This document shows, one piece after another, positions 25,815 to 34,057 of a stretch of 64,000 nt of DNA (within the stretch, counting starts at the first letter, position 1; each line of letters begins with the position of its first letter). Location: the NCBI GenBank assembly GCA_965262175.1, contig CBDHES010000010.1, positions 186,001 through 250,000 on the forward strand. Reading direction: 5' to 3'. The notes below the pieces were generated by a model. It had not been told where the DNA came from, did not search any database, and saw nothing but the letters and a program-made list of their open reading frames with translations. This DNA is from CADEDH01 sp965262175 (GTDB lineage Bacteria > Actinomycetota > Acidimicrobiia > Acidimicrobiales > SZUA-35). Position numbers and translations under genes: made by a program.

Positions 25815-27038
25815 TCAGGCCTCCTGCATCAGCTCGTCGAGCTGGTCGATGCCGGCGATGATCGGCAGCATCGTGGCCGCTGCGGCGTCGACGTCCTGGT
25901 GGGCCTGTGCCATCTGGGTCTTGTGGGTCGCCATGTGCTCCTCGACCACGACGTGCTGGTCGGCGATGACCTCGACGATGTCGGTCAGCGCGCCGACCCG
26001 CTGGTTCGACGTTGTGATCCGAGCCTCGATGCCCTCGGTGATCTCCTGGATGCGGCTGGTGGCGTCGGCCGTGGTCTGGGCCAGGGCCTTGACCTCGTTG
26101 GCCACCACGATGAACCCACGGCCGGCCTCGCCGGCCCGGGCGGCCTCGATGTTGGCGTTGAGGGCGAGGAGGGTCGTGCGGCCGGCGATCTCGGTGATCA
26201 GGTCGACCATGGGGGCGATCTCCCGGCTGAGGCCCCGCAACTCGTCGACCGCGTCGCGGGCCGCGGTCGTCTCGGTCGACGCGTGGCGGGCGGATTCGAC
26301 GGCCCGGGCGATGGCCTCGGCGGCATCATCGACCGAGTCGACGATCGACGCCATCGTCGTCGAGGCGCTGGTGATCGACTCCCGGACGGCGACGGAGGAG
26401 TCGGCCAGCTCGGCCGAGCGGTCGGCGAGGTGGGCCTGCTGACGTTGGGACGCCTCGATCTGGGTTCGTCGGTCCTCGTCGTGGGCGAGCTGCCGGTTGC
26501 GTTGGAGTTGAAGCGTGATCCAGTTGATCGCCTGGGCTCCGAGGAGCATCACCACGAACACGACATGGATCAGGGTCCAGAGGATCGGATTCTGCTGGCC
26601 CCGCTCGTGCTCGAACACCAGGGTCGGATCGAGGAAGCCGACCGTGACGTGGTGGCCGGCGGCGTAGAGGATCGTCGGGATCAACGGGCGGACGTCGATG
26701 TACAGGCTGGCCAGGGTCAGCACCACGAACCAGTGGAAATGGGCCTCGATGATCGCGCCGGTGAAGTGGATGAGGATCGACGCCGCCACCACCAACCCCA
26801 ACGACGACGATGCCGAGCGGATCAGCCTGGATCCGCGCTGCCGGGCCACGGCGGTGAACACCAGGACCGGTACCGACTCGAGGGCGGCGTGCCACAGGGC
26901 GTAGCCGTTGGCCAGCCCGATCACGATCAGGACCGGCACATGGGCTGCGAGGGCGTAGGTGATGACGCGGTGGCGCATCTCGAAGTCGGCGTCGTCGAGC
27001 GCACGACCATCGGGGAACCACACCGGAAGTGCTGACAT
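25815..27038 (-). CDS. Methyl-accepting chemotaxis-type protein without HAMP
   Basis: 407 residues. The N-terminal 190 residues hold about six membrane helices with almost no external loop (TYALAAHVPVLIVIGLANGY and others), the rest is a cytoplasmic MCP signalling region. The hairpin tip is present: ITEIAGRTTLLALNANIEAA then RAGEAGRGFIVVANEVKALA, which contacts CheA/CheW. No HAMP domain separates membrane and signalling parts. No che or flagellar genes lie in the window. It may signal in a non-motility pathway. Confidence 0.88.
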   Translation of the reverse strand: MSALPVWFPDGRALDDADFEMRHRVITYALAAHVPVLIVIGLANGYALWHAALESVPVLVFTAVARQRGSRLIRSASSSLGLVVAASILIHFTGAIIEAHFHWFVVLTLASLYIDVRPLIPTILYAAGHHVTVGFLDPTLVFEHERGQQNPILWTLIHVVFVVMLLGAQAINWITLQLQRNRQLAHDEDRRTQIEASQRQQAHLADRSAELADSSVAVRESITSASTTMASIVDSVDDAAEAIARAVESARHASTETTAARDAVDELRGLSREIAPMVDLITEIAGRTTLLALNANIEAARAGEAGRGFIVVANEVKALAQTTADATSRIQEITEGIEARITTSNQRVGALTDIVEVIADQHVVVEEHMATHKTQMAQAHQDVDAAAATMLPIIAGIDQLDELMQEA

Positions 27039-27203
27039 ATCGTTCCATCGGTCGATCCAGGGTCCGGTTGAGACTCGTTTCCGTCGGAGCCTCTGATGTT
27101 GGATGTCGCTGGCCGATGAGGGTCGCTGCGTTCGGTCGGCGCCGATCGCCGTCCGGCGGTGCCTCCGGGCCGACCCGGTGCTGGCCGGTCGCGGCGCCGG
27201 CAC

Positions 27204-27209
27204 TAGGCT
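27204..27209 (+). promoter_or_regulatory. -10 hexamer TAGGCT, leaderless start
   Basis: Six nt before the ATG of the small acetyltransferase-like gene. Confidence 0.55.
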
Positions 27210-27215
27210 CGAACC

Positions 27216-27521
27216 ATGTCGAGTGCACAGGGCGCCGACCCGGTGGTCGAGATCGCCGACCACCCTGAAGCCAGCCGCTATGAGCTCCGCCACGACGGTG
27301 ACGTGGTCGGTGTCGTCGACTACCGGCCCGGCGGCGACGGTGTGATCGTCATCCCCCACGTCGAAGTGGTCCCTTCCCTCCGGGGCGGCGGCCACTCGGC
27401 CCCGTTCCTCGACGCCGTCCTCGCCGACCTCGAACGGCGGGGCCTCAAGGTCGTTCCCACCTGTGGGTACGCCGCCGGTCACTTCCGCGCCCGGCCGGAT
27501 CTGGCCCATCTCCTGGCCTGA
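27216..27521 (+). CDS. Small GNAT-like protein (COG2388 type)
   Basis: 101 residues. The text GVVDYRPGGDGVIVIPHVEV, then VPSLRGGGHSAPFLDAVLAD and PTCGYAAGHFRARPD, matches the short YjdJ-like acetyltransferases, with RGGGHS as the acetyl-CoA pyrophosphate loop and the CGYAA..F end conserved. Function in the cell is not known. The start is supported by the hexamer 6 nt upstream. Confidence 0.85.
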   Translation: MSSAQGADPVVEIADHPEASRYELRHDGDVVGVVDYRPGGDGVIVIPHVEVVPSLRGGGHSAPFLDAVLADLERRGLKVVPTCGYAAGHFRARPDLAHLLA

Positions 27522-27597
27522 CGTCACAGGGCCGAACATGTCGGGTTTCGACCCCGGCCTGTCGTGTGCCTACCCGGCCGTGCCGTGGTCCCGATCG

Positions 27598-27603
27598 TAC
27601 GGT
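27598..27603 (+). promoter_or_regulatory. -10 hexamer TACGGT, leaderless start
   Basis: Six nt before the ATG at 27610, which decides that start against an upstream frame reaching 27463. Confidence 0.5.
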
Positions 27604-27609
27604 GACGTC

Positions 27610-28695
27610 ATGGCAGTCATCGAGACCATCACCCTCCGTTTGGCCAGCCCGGGGACGGCCGACGCCTTCGCCGCGGCCAACGCCCGCGTCGAGGCCGAGT
27701 ACCTCCCCGCCCAGCCCGGCTTCAACCCCGGTTCCCGGACCACCACCCTCGACGAGGGCGGGACGTGGACCATCTCGCTGCGGTGGGACAGCGCCACCGA
27801 TGCCGACGCGTCGATGGCATCGTTCGCCGACGCCCCCGCCACCCAGGACTTCCTGGCCCTGATCGACGACTCGTCGATGACGATGAGCCGGACCACGGAA
27901 GTGGCGTCGGCCTCATCGCCGGCGCTGGCCAACGCCCGGGCCCTGTACCTGGAAGGGATCCGGGACGGCCATGTACGGCGGGCCGTCGAGGCGTACACCG
28001 GCGACCGCTACACCCAGCACTCGACCGGGGTTCGGGACGGCGTCGAGGGGTTCGTCGAGTTCTTCGAGCCCTTCGTCGAGCGCAACCCCGTGCGGGACAT
28101 CGAGATCGTCCGATCGATCGTCGACGGCCGGTTCGTGTTCGTCCAGGCCGCTCAGTCGTTGAACGACGGGGAGGCTCGGTGGGTGACCACCGACCTGTTT
28201 GACTCCGACGGCAACGGCAAGATCATCGAGCACTGGGACGTCATCCATGAGCTCGGCGGGACCAACCCGGCCGGCCGGACCCAGATCGACGGCGCCACCG
28301 AGATCACCGACCTCCATCTGACCGAGGCCAACAAGCTCGTCGTGTGGCGACTGATGACCGAGGCGTTCAGCGAGTCACCGACCGCCGAGTTCGGCGACTT
28401 CATCTCGTCGGAGACCTACCTCAACCACAACCCCGAGGCCCCCGACGGCCTCGACGCCCTCATGGAGATGGCCCGGGTCGGCAAGGAGCGGGGCGAGGCC
28501 CTCTACTACAAGCAGGTCCATCGGGTCATCGGTCAGGGCAACTTCGTCGTGTCGTTCGGCCACCAGGTTTGGAGCGACATCGACTACGCGGCGTTCGACA
28601 TCTTCCGTCTCGAGGACGGCCTGATCGTCGAGCATTGGGACAACGTCGAAACCCTCCCCGACCCCGCCGACCTGGCGAACTCCGGGAAGTTCTGA
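27610..28695 (+). CDS. ABM domain fused to two SnoaL-like (NTF2) domains
   Basis: 361 residues in three modules. Residues 1-95 resemble an antibiotic biosynthesis monooxygenase/dimeric barrel (IETITLRLASPGTADAF, DEGGTWTISLRWDSATD). Residues about 105-230 and 240-355 are two SnoaL-like NTF2 folds; each has the HNP/QHS pocket entrance (YTQHSTGVRDG and YLNHNPEAPDG) and a strand ending IIEHWDVIHE or IVEHWDNVE. The pair of EHWD motifs indicates internal duplication. Such folds are isomerases, cyclases or binding proteins; the substrate is unknown. Confidence 0.85.
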   Translation: MAVIETITLRLASPGTADAFAAANARVEAEYLPAQPGFNPGSRTTTLDEGGTWTISLRWDSATDADASMASFADAPATQDFLALIDDSSMTMSRTTEVASASSPALANARALYLEGIRDGHVRRAVEAYTGDRYTQHSTGVRDGVEGFVEFFEPFVERNPVRDIEIVRSIVDGRFVFVQAAQSLNDGEARWVTTDLFDSDGNGKIIEHWDVIHELGGTNPAGRTQIDGATEITDLHLTEANKLVVWRLMTEAFSESPTAEFGDFISSETYLNHNPEAPDGLDALMEMARVGKERGEALYYKQVHRVIGQGNFVVSFGHQVWSDIDYAAFDIFRLEDGLIVEHWDNVETLPDPADLANSGKF

Positions 28696-28697
28696 GC

Positions 28698-29198
28698 TCA
28701 CCGTTCCGTCGGGTCGAACGAGGCGCTCGGTTCGCCGGCCAGCCAGCCGTTGATCTCCTCGGCGATCGCTCGATGTCGCCGACGATCGCTGCTCTGGGTG
28801 CCGCTGAGGGGCCAGATCCGTTGCTCGCCGGACGGTTCGGTGATCCGGAGGCTGACCCGGTAGGTGTCGTCGCCGTCGAGGAACGCGTCGGTGACCGACG
28901 ACAACCGGCGCTCGTCGGCTGGATGGAGTACCGGCCAGCGCGGGATGGCGTGTCGCCGCCGCACCTCGACCCGGTCGTCGGGACGGCGGAACTCGGTCCG
29001 GTAGCCCACCCCGAACACGTGGGCCATGGCCCCCAGGGCGATGGTGACCACCACGATCCCGATGGCCCGGAGCGTGAGATCGCCGTCGGCGGCGGCGATC
29101 ACGGCGATCGCCACCGGCGTCACACCGAGGATGACGGGACCCAACCATCCCGAGTCTTCGACCACCAGGCGTTCCCGGTCCCGCTCCACCACCCTCAC
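28698..29198 (-). CDS. Two-helix membrane protein, unknown function
   Basis: 166 residues from GTG at 29198. It has a short cytoplasmic start, two adjoining helices (WLGPVILGVTPVAIAVIAAA and ALGAMAHVFGVGY-like segment) and a C-terminal domain of about 100 residues with RHAIPRWPVLHPADERRLSS. The helical hairpin followed by a soluble domain recalls bacterial PH-domain-like proteins, but I cannot confirm that. An ATG at 29273 would add 25 arginine-rich residues; the GTG was preferred. Confidence 0.6.
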   Translation of the reverse strand: MRVVERDRERLVVEDSGWLGPVILGVTPVAIAVIAAADGDLTLRAIGIVVVTIALGAMAHVFGVGYRTEFRRPDDRVEVRRRHAIPRWPVLHPADERRLSSVTDAFLDGDDTYRVSLRITEPSGEQRIWPLSGTQSSDRRRHRAIAEEINGWLAGEPSASFDPTER

Positions 29199-29344
29199 GT
29201 CGCCCCCCGGACGTCGCCGCCTGCACCCCGATGGTAGATCGCGGCCTGTCCGTTCCGGCCGCTCTCCGTTCATTGTTGCGGTTTCATGACAGAGCCGTCG
29301 GCGACGGTAACGGAACCGCCGGGCAGCGGACCTCTCCCATTCGT

Positions 29345-29380
29345 ACGCCACCGCTCCGCTGCGCCCTGGAGCGGTGGCGT
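29345..29380 (+). promoter_or_regulatory. Perfect 13-bp stem-loop in leader of secreted protein
   Basis: Arms ACGCCACCGCTCC (29345-29357) and GGAGCGGTGGCGT (29368-29380) are exact complements with a 10-nt loop. It ends 41 nt before the ATG of the secreted lectin-like gene. No T tract follows. It could be a leader-RNA structure, an attenuator or an operator. Confidence 0.55.
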
Positions 29381-29421
29381 GAACGTTTCGGGGCAGGCCG
29401 AGCGAGAACGAGGAGATGCCC

Positions 29422-31461
29422 ATGTTGAAGAGGCGATGGTCGAGAGGTCTCGGCCTGTTGGTCGCCATGCTGTTGCTCGTCGGTGTCGTGGTCGTCGCCT
29501 CCGACGCCGCGACCCCGGCCGAAGCCGAGCCCGGCACGACCAGCAATGTTCCCCCGGTGGCGGCGACCTACCACGGCGTGAAGCCCTATCACAGCTTGAT
29601 GGCCGGCGTGCTCCAGTACGACGCCTGGACCTACGGCGACATCGCCTTCTACGCCCCGCCCGGCGAGGTGAGCCAGGAGATGGCCAACCAGTGGTTGGCG
29701 TGGTACGCCCGGACCGATGAGATCCTCCGGATCCTGGTCAACGACGACGACCAGTACGACATCCGGTTCCGGACCAACGACCCCAACTTCGGCCGGGTCA
29801 AGGTGATCGGCATCCCGCCCAACACCTGCGGCGCCGGATGTGGCAACAAGCAGACGGCCGAGTCGCCCGTCGAGCACATCCTCGAGCCGATCACGTCCGA
29901 CCCGTCGAACTACCAGAACCACTGGGTGCTGTTCTACGAGATGGCCCGCGGCGGGCGCGACGAGATCTTCGACCTGAAGGCGGTGTGGCCCCGGGAGCAG
30001 TACTTCCTCCCCCACCTGATCGCCAGCTTCGCCTTCTATGAGATCGGGGGGATGGACGGCGTCCAGGCCGGCGTGCCCGGCGACATCTACCGCGGTCTGG
30101 AGGAGTGGGAAGCTGCCGACCTGCAGTACGTCGACTACTTCGTCGAGCGGGAGCAGCGGTGGTTCACCGACCACTTCCCGATCCCGATCAACATCCTCCA
30201 GCGCATCGGCATCGAGATGGGCTACGAGACGGTCGGCGCGGTCCTGTCCAACCTCGGCCACTACCCCGACAACCTGAAGTACGACAATTCGACCGACGCC
30301 ATGTGCGACTTCCAGGCTGCGGTCAACGACGCCACCGGCAACCGCTACGCCCAGCGGATGATCGACGACTGGGGTCTCCCCACCGGCTGCACCTACGACT
30401 GGATCGGCTCGCCTGGCGATCACCCCAACGATCTCCAGTTCGAGAGCAGCGGTCTCTGCGTCGACTCGCAGGTCAGTCCCCTGTCGGCCCGGGCCGGTCA
30501 GTTCCCTTGTGACGGTTCGGACGAGCAGCGCCTCACCGAGGTCCCGGCTGGCGACGGGTTCATGCTCCAGTTCGGCAACGACGACGGCTGCCTCGATGCC
30601 AACGGTACGAACCTGTTCGTCTGGAGCTGCAACCCCCAAGCCCACACCATCTTCCAGTGGAACGGCGATCAGCTGCAGAACCCCCATTCCGGGTTGTGCG
30701 TCACCGCCATCGACGGAAACCGGTGGGGTGGTGGTCAGCTCGTGATGGAGCCGTGCACCGACAGCCCGGCCCAGCGGTTGAACACCGGGGTGACCAACCC
30801 GCCGCCCCCGGCTCCCGAGCCGGACCCGCCGGCGCCCGACCCCGGGCCGCCCGCTCCTGAGCCCCCCGCACCGGGTCCGGGTCCGACGCCGGTGCTGGGT
30901 CGGGTCGTCTACAGCGACGGCGCCCCGGCCGCCGGGGTCTCGGTCGACCTGTTCACCGAGGGTCGGGTCGAGTTCATCTCGTCGGCCGTGACCGACGAGC
31001 AGGGCAGCTTCCGGTTCGACATCGACGGGGCCGGCTGTGAGGTCGTCACCGTCATCGCCCCGCCCGGCGAGGTGTTCGTCGCCACCGCCGGCGGGTACCA
31101 GAACGTCGAGGTCTGCGCCGACGAGGGGGCTGCGGCCGCCCTTCCCGAGGTGGCGATCGTGGCGCCGGCGCAACGGGCCCAGATCGGTGGCCAGGTGGTC
31201 GACGAGGCCGGCAACGGCGTCGGCGAGGTGACGGCCGTCGTGTACATCGCCAACGGAGACGGGACCCGGGGCCGCTGGGTTCGGGACGTCGTCACCGCCG
31301 CCGATGGCTCCTACCGGTTGGAGGCGCTGAGCGGCTGCTACGTGGTCGACCTCGTCGCTCCCGACGGGCGCTCGTTCGCCACCGGCCGCTGGTACCAGGA
31401 GGCGGGCTGCGTCGACCCCGGCGGCCAGCTGACCGTCGACGGAGTCCTCGGCCAGAGCTAG
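29422..31461 (+). CDS. Secreted multidomain protein: novel domain, ricin-type lectin, two CNA-B/CarboxypepD-like domains
   Basis: 679 residues. A signal peptide (basic start MLKRRWSRG, hydrophobic core, Ala-rich end) spans about 1-35. Residues about 45-335 form an N-terminal domain I do not recognise (NHWVLFYEMARGGRDE; LNLGHYPDN-like text). Residues about 335-455 are a ricin-B-like beta-trefoil (GLCVDSQ, GCLDANG, FQW). A Pro-rich linker follows, then two beta-sandwich repeats with matched cysteines (GAGCEVV, LSGCYVV). ATG at 29422 has AGGAG six nt upstream; one two codons earlier is too close. Likely a surface or extracellular glycan-binding protein. Confidence 0.82.
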   Translation: MLKRRWSRGLGLLVAMLLLVGVVVVASDAATPAEAEPGTTSNVPPVAATYHGVKPYHSLMAGVLQYDAWTYGDIAFYAPPGEVSQEMANQWLAWYARTDEILRILVNDDDQYDIRFRTNDPNFGRVKVIGIPPNTCGAGCGNKQTAESPVEHILEPITSDPSNYQNHWVLFYEMARGGRDEIFDLKAVWPREQYFLPHLIASFAFYEIGGMDGVQAGVPGDIYRGLEEWEAADLQYVDYFVEREQRWFTDHFPIPINILQRIGIEMGYETVGAVLSNLGHYPDNLKYDNSTDAMCDFQAAVNDATGNRYAQRMIDDWGLPTGCTYDWIGSPGDHPNDLQFESSGLCVDSQVSPLSARAGQFPCDGSDEQRLTEVPAGDGFMLQFGNDDGCLDANGTNLFVWSCNPQAHTIFQWNGDQLQNPHSGLCVTAIDGNRWGGGQLVMEPCTDSPAQRLNTGVTNPPPPAPEPDPPAPDPGPPAPEPPAPGPGPTPVLGRVVYSDGAPAAGVSVDLFTEGRVEFISSAVTDEQGSFRFDIDGAGCEVVTVIAPPGEVFVATAGGYQNVEVCADEGAAAALPEVAIVAPAQRAQIGGQVVDEAGNGVGEVTAVVYIANGDGTRGRWVRDVVTAADGSYRLEALSGCYVVDLVAPDGRSFATGRWYQEAGCVDPGGQLTVDGVLGQS

Positions 31462-31492
31462 GTGGAGGGGCGCCGGCCTAGGCTCTGGGTCC

Positions 31493-32233
31493 ATGTACGA
31501 CCCGGTCCGGGACGGCGTCCCGAAGTCGGTTGCGTCGGTGATCTACCGAGAGGCGCCACCCTCGGCGCCTCTCGGGGATCTCGTCCACTGTTACTGGGAG
31601 TTGCGGACCGAGACCGAGCTGGCCGACGACTTCACGTTGCACGCCATGCCCGACGCCTGCGTCAACCTGCTGTTCGACCAGCAGGACCCCCGCATCGCCG
31701 GGGTGACCCAGCTCCACACGACGCACACGACGCTGGACCTCGGCCGATCGTTCCACTACGCCGGGATCCAGCTGTTCCCCGGGGTGTGGCGGGGCGACCC
31801 CGACGCCGTGGTCGACCACTACGTCGGCGAGCCCTATGAGGGCGACCTGCCGTTGATCGAGGTGGGGGAGGCGGCAGCCGAGGTCGACTTCGACGGCAAG
31901 GCGGCCGTGTTCGCCGCCCTGGTGGCGACCCTCCTCGACCGGGGCGTCGTCGCCCCCAACCCGGTGACCGCCGCCATCCTCACCAACCTCGACGAGATCA
32001 ACAACGTCGGAGACATGGCGGAGGCCGCCGCGCTGTCGCCCCGGCAGCTCCAGCGGGCGTTGAAGGCGACGACCGGATTCACGCCCCACGACCTGTTGAA
32101 GGTGCTGCGGGTGCAGCAGTCCTTCCGGCGGGACTACCTCCTGCTCTACGCCGACCAGTCGCACTTCACCCACTCGTTCCGGCAGCTGACCGGCTACACG
32201 CCCGGTCGGTTCAAGAAGGCGTTCGACGTCTGA
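31493..32233 (+). CDS. AraC-family transcriptional regulator
   Basis: 246 residues. The N-terminal part (PLGDLVHCYWELRTETE, CVNLLFDQQ) matches the DUF6597-type sensor of actinobacterial AraC proteins; the C-terminal part has two helix-turn-helix motifs (DMAEAAALSPRQLQRALKAT and a second ending HFTHSFRQLTGYTPGRF). TAGGCT ends 8 nt before the ATG. Its target may be the VOC gene just downstream. Confidence 0.9.
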   Translation: MYDPVRDGVPKSVASVIYREAPPSAPLGDLVHCYWELRTETELADDFTLHAMPDACVNLLFDQQDPRIAGVTQLHTTHTTLDLGRSFHYAGIQLFPGVWRGDPDAVVDHYVGEPYEGDLPLIEVGEAAAEVDFDGKAAVFAALVATLLDRGVVAPNPVTAAILTNLDEINNVGDMAEAAALSPRQLQRALKATTGFTPHDLLKVLRVQQSFRRDYLLLYADQSHFTHSFRQLTGYTPGRFKKAFDV

Positions 32234-32317
32234 TATCTACAATCCTTCCTCAGCCCGTTCCGCTTGAGTTGTTCTCGAAGGCACACGGCCTTCACCCACT
32301 ACGGAAGGACAACGCTC

Positions 32318-32695
32318 ATGCGGAAGGTTGGATGGTTCGACATCTACGTCGAGGACATGGAGCGGGCGCAGGCGTTCTACGAGACGATGCTCGACACGAC
32401 CCTGGCACCGATGGACGACCCGACGGACTCGACGGTCCAGATGCGGGCCTTCGGCGATGACTTCGCCAGCCACGGCGCGGGTGGGGCGCTGGTGAAGCTG
32501 GCCCACGCCAGCCCGGGCCCCGGCGGTTCGATGGTCTACTTCTCGTGCGATGATTGCGCCGTCGAGGAGCGCCGGGCGGCGGCGGCCGGTGGGTCGGTCG
32601 TCCGGCCCAAGCACCCGATCGGTGAGCATGGCTTCGTCTCGATCGTCACCGACACCGAAGGCAACATGGTCGGTCTCCACTCCGTGTCGTCCTAG
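32318..32695 (+). CDS. VOC family protein (glyoxalase-like)
   Basis: 125 residues. The text MRKVGWFDIYVEDMERAQAF then YETMLDTTLAPM and VSIVTDTEGNMVGLHS matches short VOC proteins of the YdcJ/PhnB-like bleomycin-resistance group that recur beside AraC or sigma genes. GGAAGGA lies upstream of the ATG and TACAAT sits about 75 bp upstream, so this gene has a leader, unlike its neighbours. Substrate unknown. Confidence 0.87.
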   Translation: MRKVGWFDIYVEDMERAQAFYETMLDTTLAPMDDPTDSTVQMRAFGDDFASHGAGGALVKLAHASPGPGGSMVYFSCDDCAVEERRAAAAGGSVVRPKHPIGEHGFVSIVTDTEGNMVGLHSVSS

Positions 32696-32736
32696 CGAGA
32701 TGGTCGGACCGAGGGAGGTCCGGTAGGTTCGGCCCG

Positions 32737-33972
32737 GTGGCGGACCGCTCCCTGATCGACTCTCGCCGGGCCTGGTTGACCGTGGTGGCGACGTTCATCG
32801 CATCGGCGGTGACCCTGGGCACGGTGTACAGCTTCGGTTCGTTCTTCGAGGCGATGGCCGCCGACTTCGGCACCGGACGGGGCGAGACGGCGGTCGTGTT
32901 CGGGGTGACCACGTTCGCCTTCTTCTGGCTGAGCCTCATCACCGGCCCCATCGCCGACCGGTACGGACCCCGGCCGGTGATGGTCGCCGGCGCCGGGTCT
33001 CTCCTCGCCGGGTTGTGGGCCACCAGCTACGTGGACTCGATCGCCCTCGGCTACCTCACCTACGGCGCAGGCGCCGGGCTGGCCGCCGCCTGCGCCTACA
33101 TTCCGATGGTCGCCACCGTCGGCGGGTGGTTCGACCGGCAGCGGGCCGCCGCCATCGGGGTCTCGGTCGCCGGTATCGGGGTCGGGACGATGGTGATGAA
33201 CCCGCTCATCACGCTCATGCTCGAGACCACCAGCTGGCGGGTCACGTTCCGGATCGTCGGGGTCGTGGGTGCGGCGCTGTTGCTCGGCTGCTCGCTGCTG
33301 ATCGCCCGGGCTCCGACGTCGGTGGCCGGAGCGGGGGCGACGAGGTTCGGCGAGGCGGTCCGGTCGCCGATGTTCCGCAGGCTGTGGATCGCTGCGATGT
33401 GCTCGGGTCTGGCGCTGTTCGTGCCCTTCGTGTTCGTCGTGCCCTACGCCACCGACCGAGGCGTGTCGGCCGGGGCCGCGGCGTGGCTCGTCGGCTTGCT
33501 GGGCGGGTCGAGCGTGATCGCCCGCATCGGGTTCGGTGCACTGTCGAGGCGCTACGGCACGTTCCGGCTGTTCCGCATGGGGCTCGTCCTGTTCCCGGTC
33601 GGCTACGTGGTGTGGCTCATGGCCGGATCGTCGTACCTCATGCTGGTGCTGTTCGTGCTGACCCTCGGCACCGGCTACGGCTGCTTCGTCGCCGTCAGCC
33701 CGCTCGTGCTCGCCGATCGGTTCGGGGTCGTCGGCCTCGGCTCGTTGATGGGGCTCTTCTACACCACCCAGGGTCTCGGCGGCCTGATCGGACCGCCGAC
33801 CGCCGGCCGGATCATCGACGCCACCGGCTCCTACCGGTGGCCGATGCTCCTCGCCCTGGGGTTCGGGGCCGCGTCGGTGGCGATCCTGTACTCGATCCGC
33901 CCCAACGCCACCGGCGGGCTCGACCCCGAGCCAGAACCCGACCCGGGTACCGACGCGGTCGCCGTCGCCTGA
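32737..33972 (+). CDS. MFS transporter, OFA/monocarboxylate-like (12 TM)
   Basis: 411 residues with about 12 membrane helices. GSFFEAMAADFGTGRGETA then FAFFWLSLITGPIADRYGPR matches the monocarboxylate/oxalate-formate antiporter-type MFS, and SRRYGTFRLFRMGLVLFP is the second motif A. It probably carries a carboxylate. GTG start with TAGGTT ending 7 nt upstream. Confidence 0.88.
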   Translation: MADRSLIDSRRAWLTVVATFIASAVTLGTVYSFGSFFEAMAADFGTGRGETAVVFGVTTFAFFWLSLITGPIADRYGPRPVMVAGAGSLLAGLWATSYVDSIALGYLTYGAGAGLAAACAYIPMVATVGGWFDRQRAAAIGVSVAGIGVGTMVMNPLITLMLETTSWRVTFRIVGVVGAALLLGCSLLIARAPTSVAGAGATRFGEAVRSPMFRRLWIAAMCSGLALFVPFVFVVPYATDRGVSAGAAAWLVGLLGGSSVIARIGFGALSRRYGTFRLFRMGLVLFPVGYVVWLMAGSSYLMLVLFVLTLGTGYGCFVAVSPLVLADRFGVVGLGSLMGLFYTTQGLGGLIGPPTAGRIIDATGSYRWPMLLALGFGAASVAILYSIRPNATGGLDPEPEPDPGTDAVAVA

Positions 33973-34045
33973 CCGCGCCCGGGTCGTCGGTTGCTCGCTG
34001 GGAGGGTTGCGTCCCCGAGCGGTCACCTGGCAGGCACCCGGGTCG

Positions 34046-34051
34046 TAGGCT
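34046..34051 (+). promoter_or_regulatory. -10 hexamer TAGGCT, leaderless start
   Basis: Six nt before the GTG of the second MscS gene. Confidence 0.5.
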
Positions 34052-34057
34052 CATCCT

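Noticed and set aside
24018..27035. A plus-strand frame of about 1,005 codons
   Set aside because: It is antisense to the CoA-transferase, DinB and MCP genes, all of which have clear motifs. Long shadow frames are expected at about 70% GC.
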